A stretch of 64,000 nucleotides of DNA from Saccharothrix sp. NRRL B-16314 (GTDB lineage Bacteria > Actinomycetota > Actinomycetes > Mycobacteriales > Pseudonocardiaceae): NCBI RefSeq assembly GCF_000716595.1, contig NZ_JNXC01000002.1, forward strand, positions 248,001 through 312,000, given 5' to 3'. How positions within the stretch are numbered: the stretch's first letter is position 1; each line of letters starts with the position of its first letter. The translations under genes were made by a program, and so were the position numbers. Under the pieces are notes generated by a model. That model searched no databases and was not told the origin of the DNA. It saw only the letters and a program-made list of their open reading frames with translations. This document shows positions 1 to 8,981 of the stretch, one piece after another.

Positions 1-704
1 CCCGCCGTCACCGGCTCCTGCTCACGACGCGGTGCCGGGGCGATGTGCGCGGACTCTTCCTGGATCTTGTTGAGCCAGCCCTCCCAGCGCTGCTGCATCG
101 GCCGCACCAACCCGCCGCCGACGCCGATCACGATCACGCCGGCGACCGTGGCCAGCACCGCGATCAGCACCGGCATGGTCACCGCGACGGCGATGCCGAG
201 CTGGTTCAGCGCCGCGATCACACCGAGCGCCACGATGAACCCGTACGTGATGTTGCCCAGGATCTTCGTGTACGGGCGGTTGCCCAGCGAGCCGGTCACG
301 ATGCCCTTCAGCGCCTTGCCGATCGCGGCGGCGACGAGCACCAGGATGATCGCCACGATGATGCGCGGCAGGTAGGCGATGACGTCGTTGAGCAGCACGC
401 TCACCGCGTTGCCGGTGCCGAACACGCCGAACGCGAGTTGGAGGGCGATCAGCAGCACGAAGTAGTAGACGATCTTGACGATCAAGCCGGAGGCGTCGAT
501 CGGTGACTTCGAGCCGCCGAGGCCGGACCGCTCGACGAGGCGGCCGAAGCCGACCCGCTTGAGCAGGAATCCGACGGCTTTGGCCAGTGCCTTGGCGATC
601 AGCCAACCGATGAACAGGACCAGCAGGAAGCCGAGGAGCTTCGGCACGAACGTGGCCACCATCGTCCACGCCTGTCCGAGTCCTTCGGTGATCTGGGTAC
701 CCAC
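1..704 (-). CDS. MscS-type conserved TM-helix membrane protein (3' end outside window)
   Basis: About 234 codons are visible from a GTG start preceded at good spacing by AGGAGGG. The C-terminus lies beyond the left edge. The protein is mostly hydrophobic: helices lie near residues 13-40, 72-95, 105-130, 150-170 and 175-200, and the glycine/alanine-rich repeats resemble the 'TM helix' repeats of small-conductance mechanosensitive channel relatives (CmpX-like). A short polar segment ending in RWEGWLNKIQEESAHIAP follows the last helix. The likely role is a tension-gated or osmotic-stress membrane protein. The family assignment is by pattern only, and no MscS beta domain is visible in the part seen. 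Confidence 0.7.
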   Translation of the reverse strand, partial: MGTQITEGLGQAWTMVATFVPKLLGFLLVLFIGWLIAKALAKAVGFLLKRVGFGRLVERSGLGGSKSPIDASGLIVKIVYYFVLLIALQLAFGVFGTGNAVSVLLNDVIAYLPRIIVAIILVLVAAAIGKALKGIVTGSLGNRPYTKILGNITYGFIVALGVIAALNQLGIAVAVTMPVLIAVLATVAGVIVIGVGGGLVRPMQQRWEGWLNKIQEESAHIAPAPRREQEPVTA

Positions 705-858
705 GACGACCCTCCTTCGCATTTCGCTTGTGGTGGAGATCGTTTCCTAGTGCGCATCACCCGGCAACCTGAAGTGGTGGCACGAAAGGGTGACTGACGT
801 GGCGGTTCCCGCCTGGACAGTCCAGAGTGGAATCACCGGTGGGGACCGGGGAGAGGGA

Positions 859-891
859 AACGCCCGGCGCGGGATTCTCGCGCCGGGCGTT
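859..891 (-). terminator. Rho-independent type terminator after the secreted hydrolase
   Basis: A perfect 13-bp stem (AACGCCCGGCGCG at 859-871 with its complement at 879-891) encloses a 7-nt loop and starts 30 nt after the stop codon of the minus-strand hydrolase gene. T-rich bases follow the stem on both strands. Confidence 0.8.
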
Positions 892-921
892 TTCGCATCG
901 GATTTTCGCGCGGGAACGGAG

Positions 922-2508
922 TCAGAATCCGGCGGACACTCCCCTGCCGTCCAGGTACGCCTGCACGTGCTGCGCCGACGATTCCTGCGCCGGGTCCGGC
1001 CTCGGGTCGCCGGGGCAGGTCGAACTGCTGGCCGGCAGCACGCCGTCGATCAGGTACCGGTCGACGGACTTGTCCACGCACGCGTTCCCGCCGCCGTAGA
1101 TGCCGTGCTTGCCCTCGTCCAGCACGGTGATCAGGTTGTGCCCCAGCCGCGCGGCCATCGCCGGTCCGCTCTCGTACTGCGTCTGGGTGTCACCGTCCGC
1201 CTGCACGATCAACCCGACGGGGTACCCCGCGCGCTTGAGCGCCACGGCCGGCTCGGGCGGTGTGAACGTGCGGAACGTGCAGGTGGTCGGCGCGGCGCGG
1301 AGGACGCCGTAGCCGTACGGGTAGCGGTCGCGGAAGACCCGCATGTCCTCGTAGTACGTCTCCAAGTCGGTCGGCCAGTCGACCTCGCACGTCACCGTGT
1401 TGAACACGCCGGACACCAGGTCGTCGCGCGCCGACCGGGCCATCAGCGCCGCGGCCTCCGACGCCTTCCCGGCCCGCAGCCGGATCACCGAGTCCGCCAG
1501 TTCCGACCACAGTGGACGGTAGCGGCTGCCGACGCCGACCGTGGCGTCGAACGTGGTCCGGTCGAAGTCCTCGACGGGTGCCGCCCCGAGCGTGGCCGCG
1601 ACCCCTTCCACCGTCGTCAGCACCTCGCCCGAGGTCGCTCCGAGCTTGAACCGGTCGTTGTGCTGCGCGGCCCACGCCGCCCACGCCTCGACGTTGCGCC
1701 GGATCGCCACCGCCTGCGCCCGGAACTGCTCGCGCCAGATCCACTCCGGGTGCACGGACGAGTCGAGCACGCTGCGGTCCAGCCGGTTCGGGAACAGGCT
1801 CCCGTACACCGCGCCCAGGTACGTCCCGTAGGAGTAGCCCAGGTAGTTGAGCTTCTCCTCCCCCAGCACCGCACGCACCACGTCGAGGTCGCGCGCGGTG
1901 TTCGCGGAGCTGATGAACGGCCGGATACCGCCGGCCGCGCGGTGGCAGGCGTCCTCGGCGGCCCGTGCCTCGGCGGCCCACTTCGGGAACTCGGAATCGG
2001 CCGGTCGGGAGTCGACCGCGGCGAACTCGGGCACCGTGCGGCACGTCAGCGCGGTCGACCCGCCGACACCGCGCGGGTCGAAGCCGATCAGGTCGTACAC
2101 CTTCGAGGCTTCCGCGTGGGCCAGGAACGACGGCATGTCCAGGCCCGACCCGCCCGGACCACCGGGGTTGAGCACCAGGATGCCGCGCCGGCGGCCGGGG
2201 TCCGCCGCCTTCTTCCGGCTGATGGCCAGCGAGATCCGGTCGGCCGCGGGCCGGGCGTAGTCCAGCGGCAGGACCAGGTCCGCGCACTCCAGGTCCTGCC
2301 GGCACGGCGACCACTCGAGCTGCTGGCCGTGGAACTCGGCCAGCGGATCGCTGCGTGCGGCGCCGGACGACGCCGCACCCGGCGACGCCGTTCCTGACGA
2401 CGCCGTGCCGAGCGGCGCCGTGCCGAGCGGCGCCGTGCCGAACGACGGCGTCATCCCCGTCGCCAGCACCGCGGCCACCGCCAGGCCGACTGACATGTAC
2501 CTGCGCAC
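922..2508 (-). CDS. Secreted tripeptidyl-aminopeptidase-like alpha/beta hydrolase
   Basis: This is an exported serine hydrolase of the actinomycete tripeptidyl aminopeptidase (SlpD/E, TAP) type, expected to release short peptides outside the cell. Numbering from the first GTG (2514), the oxyanion motif NPGGPGGSG is at about 116-124, the nucleophile elbow GYSYG at about 226-230 (Ser228), and a C-terminal TAP-like domain carries DEGKHG with the probable catalytic His. An N-terminal hydrophobic signal segment is followed by a low-complexity tract built from GTAPL/GTASS pentapeptides. I prefer the third-codon GTG (2508) because GGAGG lies 6 nt upstream; 2514 and an ATG at 2496 are alternatives. 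It is divergent from the fasR-like gene. Confidence 0.85.
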   Translation of the reverse strand: MRRYMSVGLAVAAVLATGMTPSFGTAPLGTAPLGTASSGTASPGAASSGAARSDPLAEFHGQQLEWSPCRQDLECADLVLPLDYARPAADRISLAISRKKAADPGRRRGILVLNPGGPGGSGLDMPSFLAHAEASKVYDLIGFDPRGVGGSTALTCRTVPEFAAVDSRPADSEFPKWAAEARAAEDACHRAAGGIRPFISSANTARDLDVVRAVLGEEKLNYLGYSYGTYLGAVYGSLFPNRLDRSVLDSSVHPEWIWREQFRAQAVAIRRNVEAWAAWAAQHNDRFKLGATSGEVLTTVEGVAATLGAAPVEDFDRTTFDATVGVGSRYRPLWSELADSVIRLRAGKASEAAALMARSARDDLVSGVFNTVTCEVDWPTDLETYYEDMRVFRDRYPYGYGVLRAAPTTCTFRTFTPPEPAVALKRAGYPVGLIVQADGDTQTQYESGPAMAARLGHNLITVLDEGKHGIYGGGNACVDKSVDRYLIDGVLPASSSTCPGDPRPDPAQESSAQHVQAYLDGRGVSAGF

Positions 2509-2625
2509 GAGCACCCTCCACGAAGAGCCGGTCCGATTGCCACCGACCGTAGGGCGATCGACGCACAGCGTCAGGTTGTGTCACTCGTTGGTGTCGGCCA
2601 TCCGGGCCCGTGCGATCGTTGGGGT

Positions 2626-3801
2626 ATGACCAGCTCAGCCGCGCTGTCGCGGGCCACCTTGCGGACGCTGCAACGGGCGTCGGGCGACCTGGCCGCGGCG
2701 AGCGTGGCCGAGATGGAGGAACGCCTGCCGTGGTTCCGGCGGATGCCCGCCGACCAGCGTGCGGGCGTGCTGCTGCTGATCCAGAACGGGGTGGCCGGGT
2801 TCGTGTCCTGGCTGCACGACCCGCAGCAGGCGATCCGGCTGACCGCCGAGGCGTTCCGGTCCGCGCCCAAGGACATCTCGCGGTGGGTGAGCCTGCGGCA
2901 GACCGTCGAGCTGGTGCGGATCGCGCTGGAGCTGTTCGAGCGGCAACTGCCGCAGCTGGCCGAGAACGAGGCCGAGCGCGCGCTGCTCAGCGAGGGCGTG
3001 CTGCGGTACGGACGGGAGATCGCGTTCTCCGCGGCCACCTCGTACGCGGCGGCGGCCGAGGCGCGCGGCGCGTGGGACGCCCGGCTGGAGGCGTTGGTCG
3101 TGGACGGGATCGTGCGTGGCGACGCTGAGGAGTCGCTGCTGTCCCGGGCCACCGCGCTGGGCTGGGACCCGGCGGCCGAGGCGACCGTGCTGGTGGGCAA
3201 CCCGCCGTCGGACGACCCGCCGGCCGTGGTGTTCGAGGTGCGCAGCCGGGCGGCCCGGATCAGCCGGGCGGTGCTGCTGAGCGTGCAGGGCTCGCGGCTG
3301 GTGGTCGTGCTGGGCGGTGAGACGGAACGGGGTGAGTCGCTGGCCCGGATCTCGGACGCGTTCGGCCCCGGTCCGGTGGTCGCCGGTCCGACCGTGACGA
3401 GCCTGGCCGAGGCGCACCGCAGCGCCAGCGACGCGTTGTCCGGGCTGCGCGCGGTGGTCGGGTGGCCCTCCGCGCCGCGACCGGTGCGGTCGCTCGACCT
3501 GCTGCCGGAGCGTGCGCTGGCCGGTGACCCGGAGGCCGAGTGGCAGCTGGTGGACCGGGTGGCCCGGCCGTTGGAGGACGCGGGCGGCTCGATGCTGGAG
3601 ACGGTGGATGCGTTCCTGGAAGTGGGCGGCGTGCTGGAGGCGTGCGCGCGGAAGCTGTTCGTGCACCCGAACACGGTCCGTTACCGGTTGAAGCGGGCGA
3701 CCGAGCTCACCGGGAGGAACGCCAACGATCCCCGTGACGCTCTGGTGCTGCGCATCGCACTGTCCGTGGGGCGACTGGCCCGCGCTCGTGGCCTTTGGTG
3801 A
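2626..3801 (+). CDS. fasR: PucR-family activator of fatty-acid synthesis (FasR/MabR-like)
   Basis: The 391-aa protein ends in a PucR-type helix-turn-helix (LEACARKLFVHPNTVRYRLKRATELTG region). Family knowledge: in Streptomyces FasR, and in Mycobacterium MabR (Rv2242), this regulator sits directly upstream of fabD and controls the FAS-II operon, responding to acyl-CoA state. The same position and orientation are seen here. The ATG at 2626 is preferred over an in-frame upstream start at 2578, because the intervening 16 residues look untranslated. The central region is the usual poorly conserved PucR sensory part. The gene name is transferred from synteny and fold, not from an alignment. Confidence 0.85.
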   Translation: MTSSAALSRATLRTLQRASGDLAAASVAEMEERLPWFRRMPADQRAGVLLLIQNGVAGFVSWLHDPQQAIRLTAEAFRSAPKDISRWVSLRQTVELVRIALELFERQLPQLAENEAERALLSEGVLRYGREIAFSAATSYAAAAEARGAWDARLEALVVDGIVRGDAEESLLSRATALGWDPAAEATVLVGNPPSDDPPAVVFEVRSRAARISRAVLLSVQGSRLVVVLGGETERGESLARISDAFGPGPVVAGPTVTSLAEAHRSASDALSGLRAVVGWPSAPRPVRSLDLLPERALAGDPEAEWQLVDRVARPLEDAGGSMLETVDAFLEVGGVLEACARKLFVHPNTVRYRLKRATELTGRNANDPRDALVLRIALSVGRLARARGLW

Positions 3802-3903
3802 CGAGTCGAGGGACGCTCGACCGGGTGTGACGGACGACGCATGTCCGGTTTGGGTCGAGTTCGACAACACATCACGTCGTTCTACGTTCATCGCAGAGTC
3901 ACA

Positions 3904-3922
3904 TTTGTAGAGACCCTACAAA
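3904..3922. promoter_or_regulatory. Perfect inverted repeat upstream of fabD, candidate FasR/MabR operator
   Basis: TTTGTAG-AGACC-CTACAAA has perfect 7-bp arms and a 5-nt spacer, and lies between the PucR-type regulator and fabD. The outer TTTGT/ACAAA bases resemble the TTTTGT...ACAAAA half-sites I recall for mycobacterial MabR, although the spacing differs. It is the only strong palindrome in this gap. Confidence 0.6.
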
Positions 3923-3988
3923 GGCTGGTCGCTGGTTTCGTCCGTGGCAGCATCACCGGATCCGGCCGCGAGAGTGTTCAGTGAGCGG

Positions 3989-4918
3989 GTGATCGCGCTC
4001 CTCGCCCCCGGACAGGGGTCCCAGACACCCGGCATGCTCGCCCCGTGGCTCGAACTCGAAGGGGCCGCCGAGCGCGTCGGCGCGTGGTCCGAGGCGACCG
4101 GCCTCGACCTCGTCCGCCTCGGCACGACCGCCGAAGCGGAGGAGATCCAGGACACCTCGGTGACGCAGCCGCTGGTCGTCGCGCTCGCCCTGCTCGCCTA
4201 CGAGGAGCTGCGCCGTCGGGTCGAGCTGCCCGCCGACACGATCATCGCCGGCCACTCGGTCGGTGAGCTGGCCGCCGCCGCGATCGCGGGCGTGATGAGC
4301 CCCGACGACGCGGTCGCGCTGGCCGCCGTGCGCGGCGCCGAGATGGCCGCCGCGTGCGCGTTGACGCCGACCGGCATGACGGCGGTGCTCCTCGGTGAGC
4401 AGGACGAGGTGCTGGCCCACCTGGAGCAGCTGGGCCTGGTCGGCGCGAACCTCAACGGCGCGCGCCAGATCGTGGCCGCCGGTCCGCTGGACGCGCTGGA
4501 GAAGCTGGTCGCCGAACCGCCGCCCGGCGCGAAGGTCCGCGCGCTCAAGGTCGCCGGCGCGTTCCACACGAAGTACATGGCACCCGCCCAGGAGGCGCTG
4601 CGTGCCCGCGCCGCCGGGATCGTGGTGAAGGACCCGGAGCTGCCGCTGCTGTCCAACGCCGACGGCGCGGTCGTGACCGACGGCGCCGAGGTGCTGAACC
4701 GCCTCATCTCCCAGGTGACCAACCCGGTGCGCTGGGACGCCTGCCAGGCCACCCTGGCCGCGAGCGGCGTGACCGCACTGGTCGAACTGCCGCCGGCCGG
4801 CGCGTTGACCGGCCTGGCGAAGCGCGAGCTGAAGGGCACCCCCACCTTGGGCCTCAAGACCCCCGACCAGCTGGACGAGGTCGTCGCCCTGCTCACCGGC
4901 GCCGAGGTGACCGGGTGA
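3989..4918 (+). CDS. fabD: Malonyl-CoA:ACP transacylase
   Basis: FabD transfers malonyl groups from CoA to the acyl carrier protein for FAS-II elongation. From this GTG the protein is 309 aa and begins IALLAPGQGSQTPGM, matching the usual FabD N-terminus. The nucleophile motif GHSVGEL is near residue 88-94 (Ser90), and the catalytic-His segment GAFHTKYM is present. Upstream in-frame starts at 3944 and 3974 would add up to 15 residues. No start has a strong Shine-Dalgarno, so the choice rests on family length. It is the first gene of the fabD-fabH-acpP-fabF-accD6 run, and its stop overlaps fabH by four bases. Confidence 0.93.
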   Translation: MIALLAPGQGSQTPGMLAPWLELEGAAERVGAWSEATGLDLVRLGTTAEAEEIQDTSVTQPLVVALALLAYEELRRRVELPADTIIAGHSVGELAAAAIAGVMSPDDAVALAAVRGAEMAAACALTPTGMTAVLLGEQDEVLAHLEQLGLVGANLNGARQIVAAGPLDALEKLVAEPPPGAKVRALKVAGAFHTKYMAPAQEALRARAAGIVVKDPELPLLSNADGAVVTDGAEVLNRLISQVTNPVRWDACQATLAASGVTALVELPPAGALTGLAKRELKGTPTLGLKTPDQLDEVVALLTGAEVTG

Positions 4919-5892
4919 CCGCGCTCTCGATCCCCACCGGCCCGGCCGGCACCCGCATCCTCGGCCTGGGCAGCTACCAGCCCGAGACGATCGTCAGCAA
5001 CCACGACCTCAGCCTCCGCATGGACACCTCGGACGAGTGGATCCGGGACCGGGTCGGCATCGCCAACCGCCGGGTGGCCAAGCCGGACGAGCTGCTGGTC
5101 GACATGGCCGCCGAGGCCGGCGCGAAGGCGGTGGCCGACGCGGGGCTCGCCCCTTCGGACATCGGCGCGGTCATCGTGGCCACCTGCACCATGCCGACCC
5201 AGATCCCCAACGCGGCGGCGCAGGTCGCCGACCGGATCGGGATCGCGGGCTCGCCCGCGTTCGACCTGAACGCCGCGTGCGCCGGCTTCTGCTACGCCCT
5301 GGGCACCGCGTCCGACCTGGTCCGCGCGGGCACCGCGAAGCACGTGCTGGTGATCGGCGCGGAGAAGCTGACCGACTGGGTCGACCAGGACGACCGGTCC
5401 ACCGCGATCATCTTCGCCGACGGCGCGGGCGCGGCGGTCGTCGGTCCGTCCGACGAGCCGGGCATCGGGCCGGTGGCCTGGGGCAGCGCCGGCGAGCTGG
5501 CCGACATGATCCGGATCGCCGACCGCGAGTCGTTCATCTTCCAGGAGGGCCAGGCGGTCTTCCGCTGGGCCACCACCCAGATCGCGCCGATCGCGCTCCA
5601 GGCGATCGAACTGGCCGGCATCGAGGTGTCCGATGTGGACGTCTTCGTGCCGCACCAGGCGAACCTGCGGATCGTCGAGGCCATCGCGAAGCGCTTGCGC
5701 GCCAAGGGAGCCCGTGAAGACCTCGTGATCGCACGTGACATCGTGGACTCCGGCAACACCTCGTCCGCTTCCATCCCGCTCGCGCTCGACCACATGCGCG
5801 CCGCGGGTGAGGTGCGCAGCGGTGACGTGGCGCTGCTCGTCGGCTTCGGAGCGGGCCTGTCCTACGCGGGACAGGTCGTCCGACTGCCGTGA
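4915..5892 (+). CDS. fabH: 3-oxoacyl-ACP synthase III (KAS III)
   Basis: FabH condenses an acyl-CoA primer with malonyl-ACP to start chain synthesis, and in actinomycetes it can select branched primers. The catalytic triad is intact: Cys122 in the AACAGFCYAL segment, His in PHQANLR and Asn in SGNTSSASIP. The protein is 325 aa, the normal length. Its GTG overlaps the fabD stop (GTGA), indicating translational coupling. Confidence 0.95.
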   Translation: MTALSIPTGPAGTRILGLGSYQPETIVSNHDLSLRMDTSDEWIRDRVGIANRRVAKPDELLVDMAAEAGAKAVADAGLAPSDIGAVIVATCTMPTQIPNAAAQVADRIGIAGSPAFDLNAACAGFCYALGTASDLVRAGTAKHVLVIGAEKLTDWVDQDDRSTAIIFADGAGAAVVGPSDEPGIGPVAWGSAGELADMIRIADRESFIFQEGQAVFRWATTQIAPIALQAIELAGIEVSDVDVFVPHQANLRIVEAIAKRLRAKGAREDLVIARDIVDSGNTSSASIPLALDHMRAAGEVRSGDVALLVGFGAGLSYAGQVVRLP

Positions 5893-5956
5893 CCGCACAT
5901 CCAGACTCCGGTGGGACCAACCAGCCGGCGAAGCAAGAAGAAGGAAGGGATTTTCA

Positions 5957-6196
5957 GTGAGCAACGAGGACATCCAGAAGGGGCTCGCCGAGATCGTCGA
6001 GGAGGTCGCCGGTGTCGAGGCGGCCGACGTGACGGTCGACAAGTCCTTTGTGGACGATCTGGACATCGACTCGCTGTCCATGGTGGAGATCGCCGTGCAG
6101 GCCGAGGACAAGTTCGGCGTGAAGATCCCGGACGACGAGCTGGCCAACCTCAAGACCGTGGGCGATGCGGTCAACTACATCGCCAGCAACGCATGA
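5957..6196 (+). CDS. acpP: Acyl carrier protein
   Basis: This 79-aa acidic protein has the phosphopantetheine attachment motif DIDSLS (Ser39) and carries acyl chains between the FAS-II enzymes. The GTG at 5957 is preceded by AAGGAAGGGA, a clear ribosome-binding site. The last bases overlap the fabF ATG (ATGA). A longer upstream reading frame exists but would run into the fabH region and is not credible. Confidence 0.95.
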   Translation: MSNEDIQKGLAEIVEEVAGVEAADVTVDKSFVDDLDIDSLSMVEIAVQAEDKFGVKIPDDELANLKTVGDAVNYIASNA

Positions 6197-7428
6197 CCAG
6201 TAACAACGACGTCGTCGTCACCGGGCTGGGTGCCACCACCCCGCTCGGTGGCGATGCCGCCTCCACCTGGGATGCGCTCCTGGCCGGCCGCAGCGGTGTG
6301 AAGCCGCTGATCGGTGGGTTCGCGGAGCGGTTCGAGCTGCCCGTGCGGATCGCCGCGCGGCTCGCGGTCGAGCCCACCGAGGTGCTGCCCCGCGTCGAGG
6401 CGCGCCGGTTGGACCGCTGCGAGCAGGTCGCCGTGGTCGCCGCCCGCCAGGCGTGGGCGGACTCCGGGCTCGGCGACGACGGCGTCGACCCCGAACGGCT
6501 CGGCGTCATCGTCGGCACCGGCATCGGCGGCGCGATGACGCTGCTGGAGCAGGACGACCTGATCGAGGCCTCCGGGCTGCGCAAGGTGTCGCCGCTGACC
6601 GTGCCGATGCTCATGCCCAACGGCCCGGCCGCGCACGTCGGCCTGGACCTGAAGGCACGCGCGGGCGTGCACGCGCCGGTGTCGGCGTGCGCGTCCGGCG
6701 CCGAGGCGCTGGCCTGGGCGTTCCGGATGTTGAAGTCCGGTGAAGCGGACGTGGTCGTGGCCGGTGGCGCGGAAGCGTGCATCACCACCATCACCATGGC
6801 CGGCTTCATCCAGGCCCGGACCATGAGCACCCGCAACGACGACCCGGAAGCCGCGTCGCGCCCGTTCGACGTGAACCGGGACGGGTTCGTGCTCGGCGAA
6901 GGCGCCGGGATCATGGTGCTGGAGCGCGAGGAGTTCGCCCGTGCCCGCGGCGCGCGGATCTACGGCAAGCTCGCGGGCATCGGCACCAGCTCCGACGGCC
7001 ACCACATCACCGCGGCGGACCCCGAGGGCATCGGGCAGTCGCGGGCCATCGCGAAGGCGATCCAGGTCGCGGGCGTGGACAAGGCCGACGTCGGCCACGT
7101 CAACTGCCACGCGACGTCCACGCAGGTGGGCGACGTGATCGAGCCGCAGGCGGTGCGCCGGGCGATCGGCGACCACCCGGTGCTGACCGCGCCCAAGGGC
7201 AACCACGGCCACCTGCTGGGCGCTTCGGGCGCGGTGGAGGCGATCACCACGCTGCTGTCGGTCCGCGACGGCATCGTGCCGCCGACGCTGAACCTGGAGG
7301 ACCAGGACCCGAAGGTGCAGCTGGAAGTCGTCACCGGCGAGCCACGCAAGATCGACTTGGTGGCCGCGGTGAACAACTCCTTCGGGTTCGGCGGGCACAA
7401 CGTCTCGCTCGTGTTCACCCAGGCCTGA
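6193..7428 (+). CDS. fabF: 3-oxoacyl-ACP synthase II (KAS II / KasA-like)
   Basis: The 411-aa elongating condensing enzyme shows the Cys-His-His triad: Cys166 in SACASGAEA, His in NCHATSTQVGD and His in KGNHGHLLGASG. It extends acyl-ACP with malonyl-ACP and corresponds to KasA/KasB of mycobacteria, but only one copy is present here. Its start codon overlaps the acpP stop. The protein ends in the typical NNSFGFGGHNVSLVF. Confidence 0.95.
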   Translation: MTSNNDVVVTGLGATTPLGGDAASTWDALLAGRSGVKPLIGGFAERFELPVRIAARLAVEPTEVLPRVEARRLDRCEQVAVVAARQAWADSGLGDDGVDPERLGVIVGTGIGGAMTLLEQDDLIEASGLRKVSPLTVPMLMPNGPAAHVGLDLKARAGVHAPVSACASGAEALAWAFRMLKSGEADVVVAGGAEACITTITMAGFIQARTMSTRNDDPEAASRPFDVNRDGFVLGEGAGIMVLEREEFARARGARIYGKLAGIGTSSDGHHITAADPEGIGQSRAIAKAIQVAGVDKADVGHVNCHATSTQVGDVIEPQAVRRAIGDHPVLTAPKGNHGHLLGASGAVEAITTLLSVRDGIVPPTLNLEDQDPKVQLEVVTGEPRKIDLVAAVNNSFGFGGHNVSLVFTQA

Positions 7429-7452
7429 CAGACGTCTACGAGGAGCTTCGCG

Positions 7453-8880
7453 ATGACTGCCCTTGCGTCCCGCCCGGCGAACCCGGAGGCGGATGCCGTG
7501 CTCGACCCGCGCGACCCGGAGGTCCGGCTCGCGCAACTGCTGGACCCCGGTTCGATCGCGCCGTTGCGGCCCCGTGACGGCAGCGGCATGTTCGCCGTGC
7601 GCGGGCGCATCAACGGCGCGAAGGTCGTCGCGTACTGCAGTGACGCGACGCGGATGGGCGGGGCGCTCGGGTCGGAGGGCTGCCGGCACATCGTGGAGGC
7701 GATCGACACCGCGGTGCGCGACCGCACCCCGGTGATCGGCGTCTGGCACTCCGGCGGCGCGCGGCTGCCGGAGGGCGTCGAGTCGCTGGACGGCATGGGC
7801 CAGATGTTCGCCGCGATGATCCGGGCGTCCGGTCGGGTGCCGCAGATCTCCGTGGTGGTCGGGCCGGCGGCCGGCGGCGGGGCGTACGGGCCCGCGCTGA
7901 CCGACGTGGTGATCATGGCCCCGGCCGGCAAGGTCTTCGTGACCGGGCCGGACGTGGTCCGGTCGGTGACCGGCGAGCAGATCGACATGGACGGGCTGGG
8001 CGGCGCGGAGGCGCACGGGCGGAAGTCCGGCGTGGTCCACGTGATCGCTTCCGACGAGCCGGACGCCTACGAGCGGGCCCGCCGGATCACCGGTCTGTTC
8101 GCCCAGCCTGGCGTGTTCGACCTGCACTCGGTGCCGGACGGCGACGACCTGCGGGCGTTGCTGCCCGAGCAGCCGCAGCGGGCGTACGACGTGAAGCCCC
8201 TCGTGGCGGCGATCCTCGACGCGGACTCGTTCGAGGAGTTGCAGGCGAAGTGGGCGCCGAACATCGTGGTCGGCTTGGGCCGGCTCGGTGGACGGACGGT
8301 CGGCGTGATCGCGAACAACCCGATCCGCAAGGGCGGGTGCCTCGACTCGCTGTCGGCGGAGAAGGCGGCGCGGTTCGTGCGGATGTGCGACGCGTTCGGC
8401 GTGCCGCTGCTGGTGCTCGTGGACGTGCCGGGGTACCTGCCCGGTGTCGGCCAGGAGTGGGACGGCGTGGTGCGGCGTGGCGCGAAGCTGCTGCACGCGT
8501 TCGGCGAGTCCGTGGTGCCGCGGGTGACATTGGTGACGCGGAAGTCGTACGGCGGCGCGTACATCGCGATGAACTCGCGGTCGTTGGGCGCCACGGCGGT
8601 GTTCGCGTGGCCGATCGCGGAGGTGGCCGTGATGGGTGCCAAGGCCGCAGTCGGCATCCTGCACCGCAAGAAGCTGGCGGCCGTGCCGGACGACGAGCGG
8701 GAGGCGTTGCACGCTTCGCTCGTCGAGGAGCACGAGCGGATCGCCGGCGGCGTGGAGCGGGCGATCGCCATCGGCGTGGTGGACGAGGTCGTCGAGCCGA
8801 CCAAGACCCGCCGCAAGCTGGCCCAGGCCCTGGCCGCGGCGCCCGCCGGCCGCGGGGCGCACGGGAACATCCCGCTCTAG
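7453..8880 (+). CDS. accD6: Acyl-CoA carboxylase carboxyltransferase beta subunit (AccD6-like)
   Basis: This 475-aa carboxyltransferase has the two crotonase-like halves expected of the family. The N-half contains SGGARLPEGV and GPAAGGGAYGPAL; the C-half contains KSYGGAYIAMNSRSLGA and a terminal helix. With a biotinylated alpha subunit encoded elsewhere it makes malonyl-CoA (or methylmalonyl-CoA) for the preceding enzymes. The fifth-gene position matches accD6 of the mycobacterial FAS-II operon. GAGGAG lies just upstream of the ATG. A hairpin terminator follows. Confidence 0.92.
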   Translation: MTALASRPANPEADAVLDPRDPEVRLAQLLDPGSIAPLRPRDGSGMFAVRGRINGAKVVAYCSDATRMGGALGSEGCRHIVEAIDTAVRDRTPVIGVWHSGGARLPEGVESLDGMGQMFAAMIRASGRVPQISVVVGPAAGGGAYGPALTDVVIMAPAGKVFVTGPDVVRSVTGEQIDMDGLGGAEAHGRKSGVVHVIASDEPDAYERARRITGLFAQPGVFDLHSVPDGDDLRALLPEQPQRAYDVKPLVAAILDADSFEELQAKWAPNIVVGLGRLGGRTVGVIANNPIRKGGCLDSLSAEKAARFVRMCDAFGVPLLVLVDVPGYLPGVGQEWDGVVRRGAKLLHAFGESVVPRVTLVTRKSYGGAYIAMNSRSLGATAVFAWPIAEVAVMGAKAAVGILHRKKLAAVPDDEREALHASLVEEHERIAGGVERAIAIGVVDEVVEPTKTRRKLAQALAAAPAGRGAHGNIPL

Positions 8881-8909
8881 CTCCACTCCCACGGCTCCGC
8901 CGCCGTACG

Positions 8910-8940
8910 GTGGGGTCGCTCCGTCGGGGGGCGACCCCAC
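8910..8940. terminator. Hairpin terminator between convergent accD6 and a minus-strand gene
   Basis: A perfect 10-bp stem (GTGGGGTCGC at 8910-8919, complement at 8931-8940) with an 11-nt loop lies 30 nt after accD6. It has no U-tract, which is common in actinomycetes, and could serve both converging genes. Confidence 0.7.
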
Positions 8941-8981
8941 CGCGCATTCGCGCGGTGTGCGACCGGACGCCTCGCGGCAGG

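Noticed and set aside
790..2397. 535-codon plus-strand frame opposite the secreted hydrolase
   Set aside because: Arg/Val/Gly-rich shadow of the hydrolase gene on the other strand, with no motif.
6777..6810. Apparent start with a run of six histidines (MHHHHHHG), like an affinity tag
   Set aside because: It is an out-of-frame reading of the fabF codons for CITTITMAG. The fabF frame is intact through it, so there is no tag and no engineered sequence.
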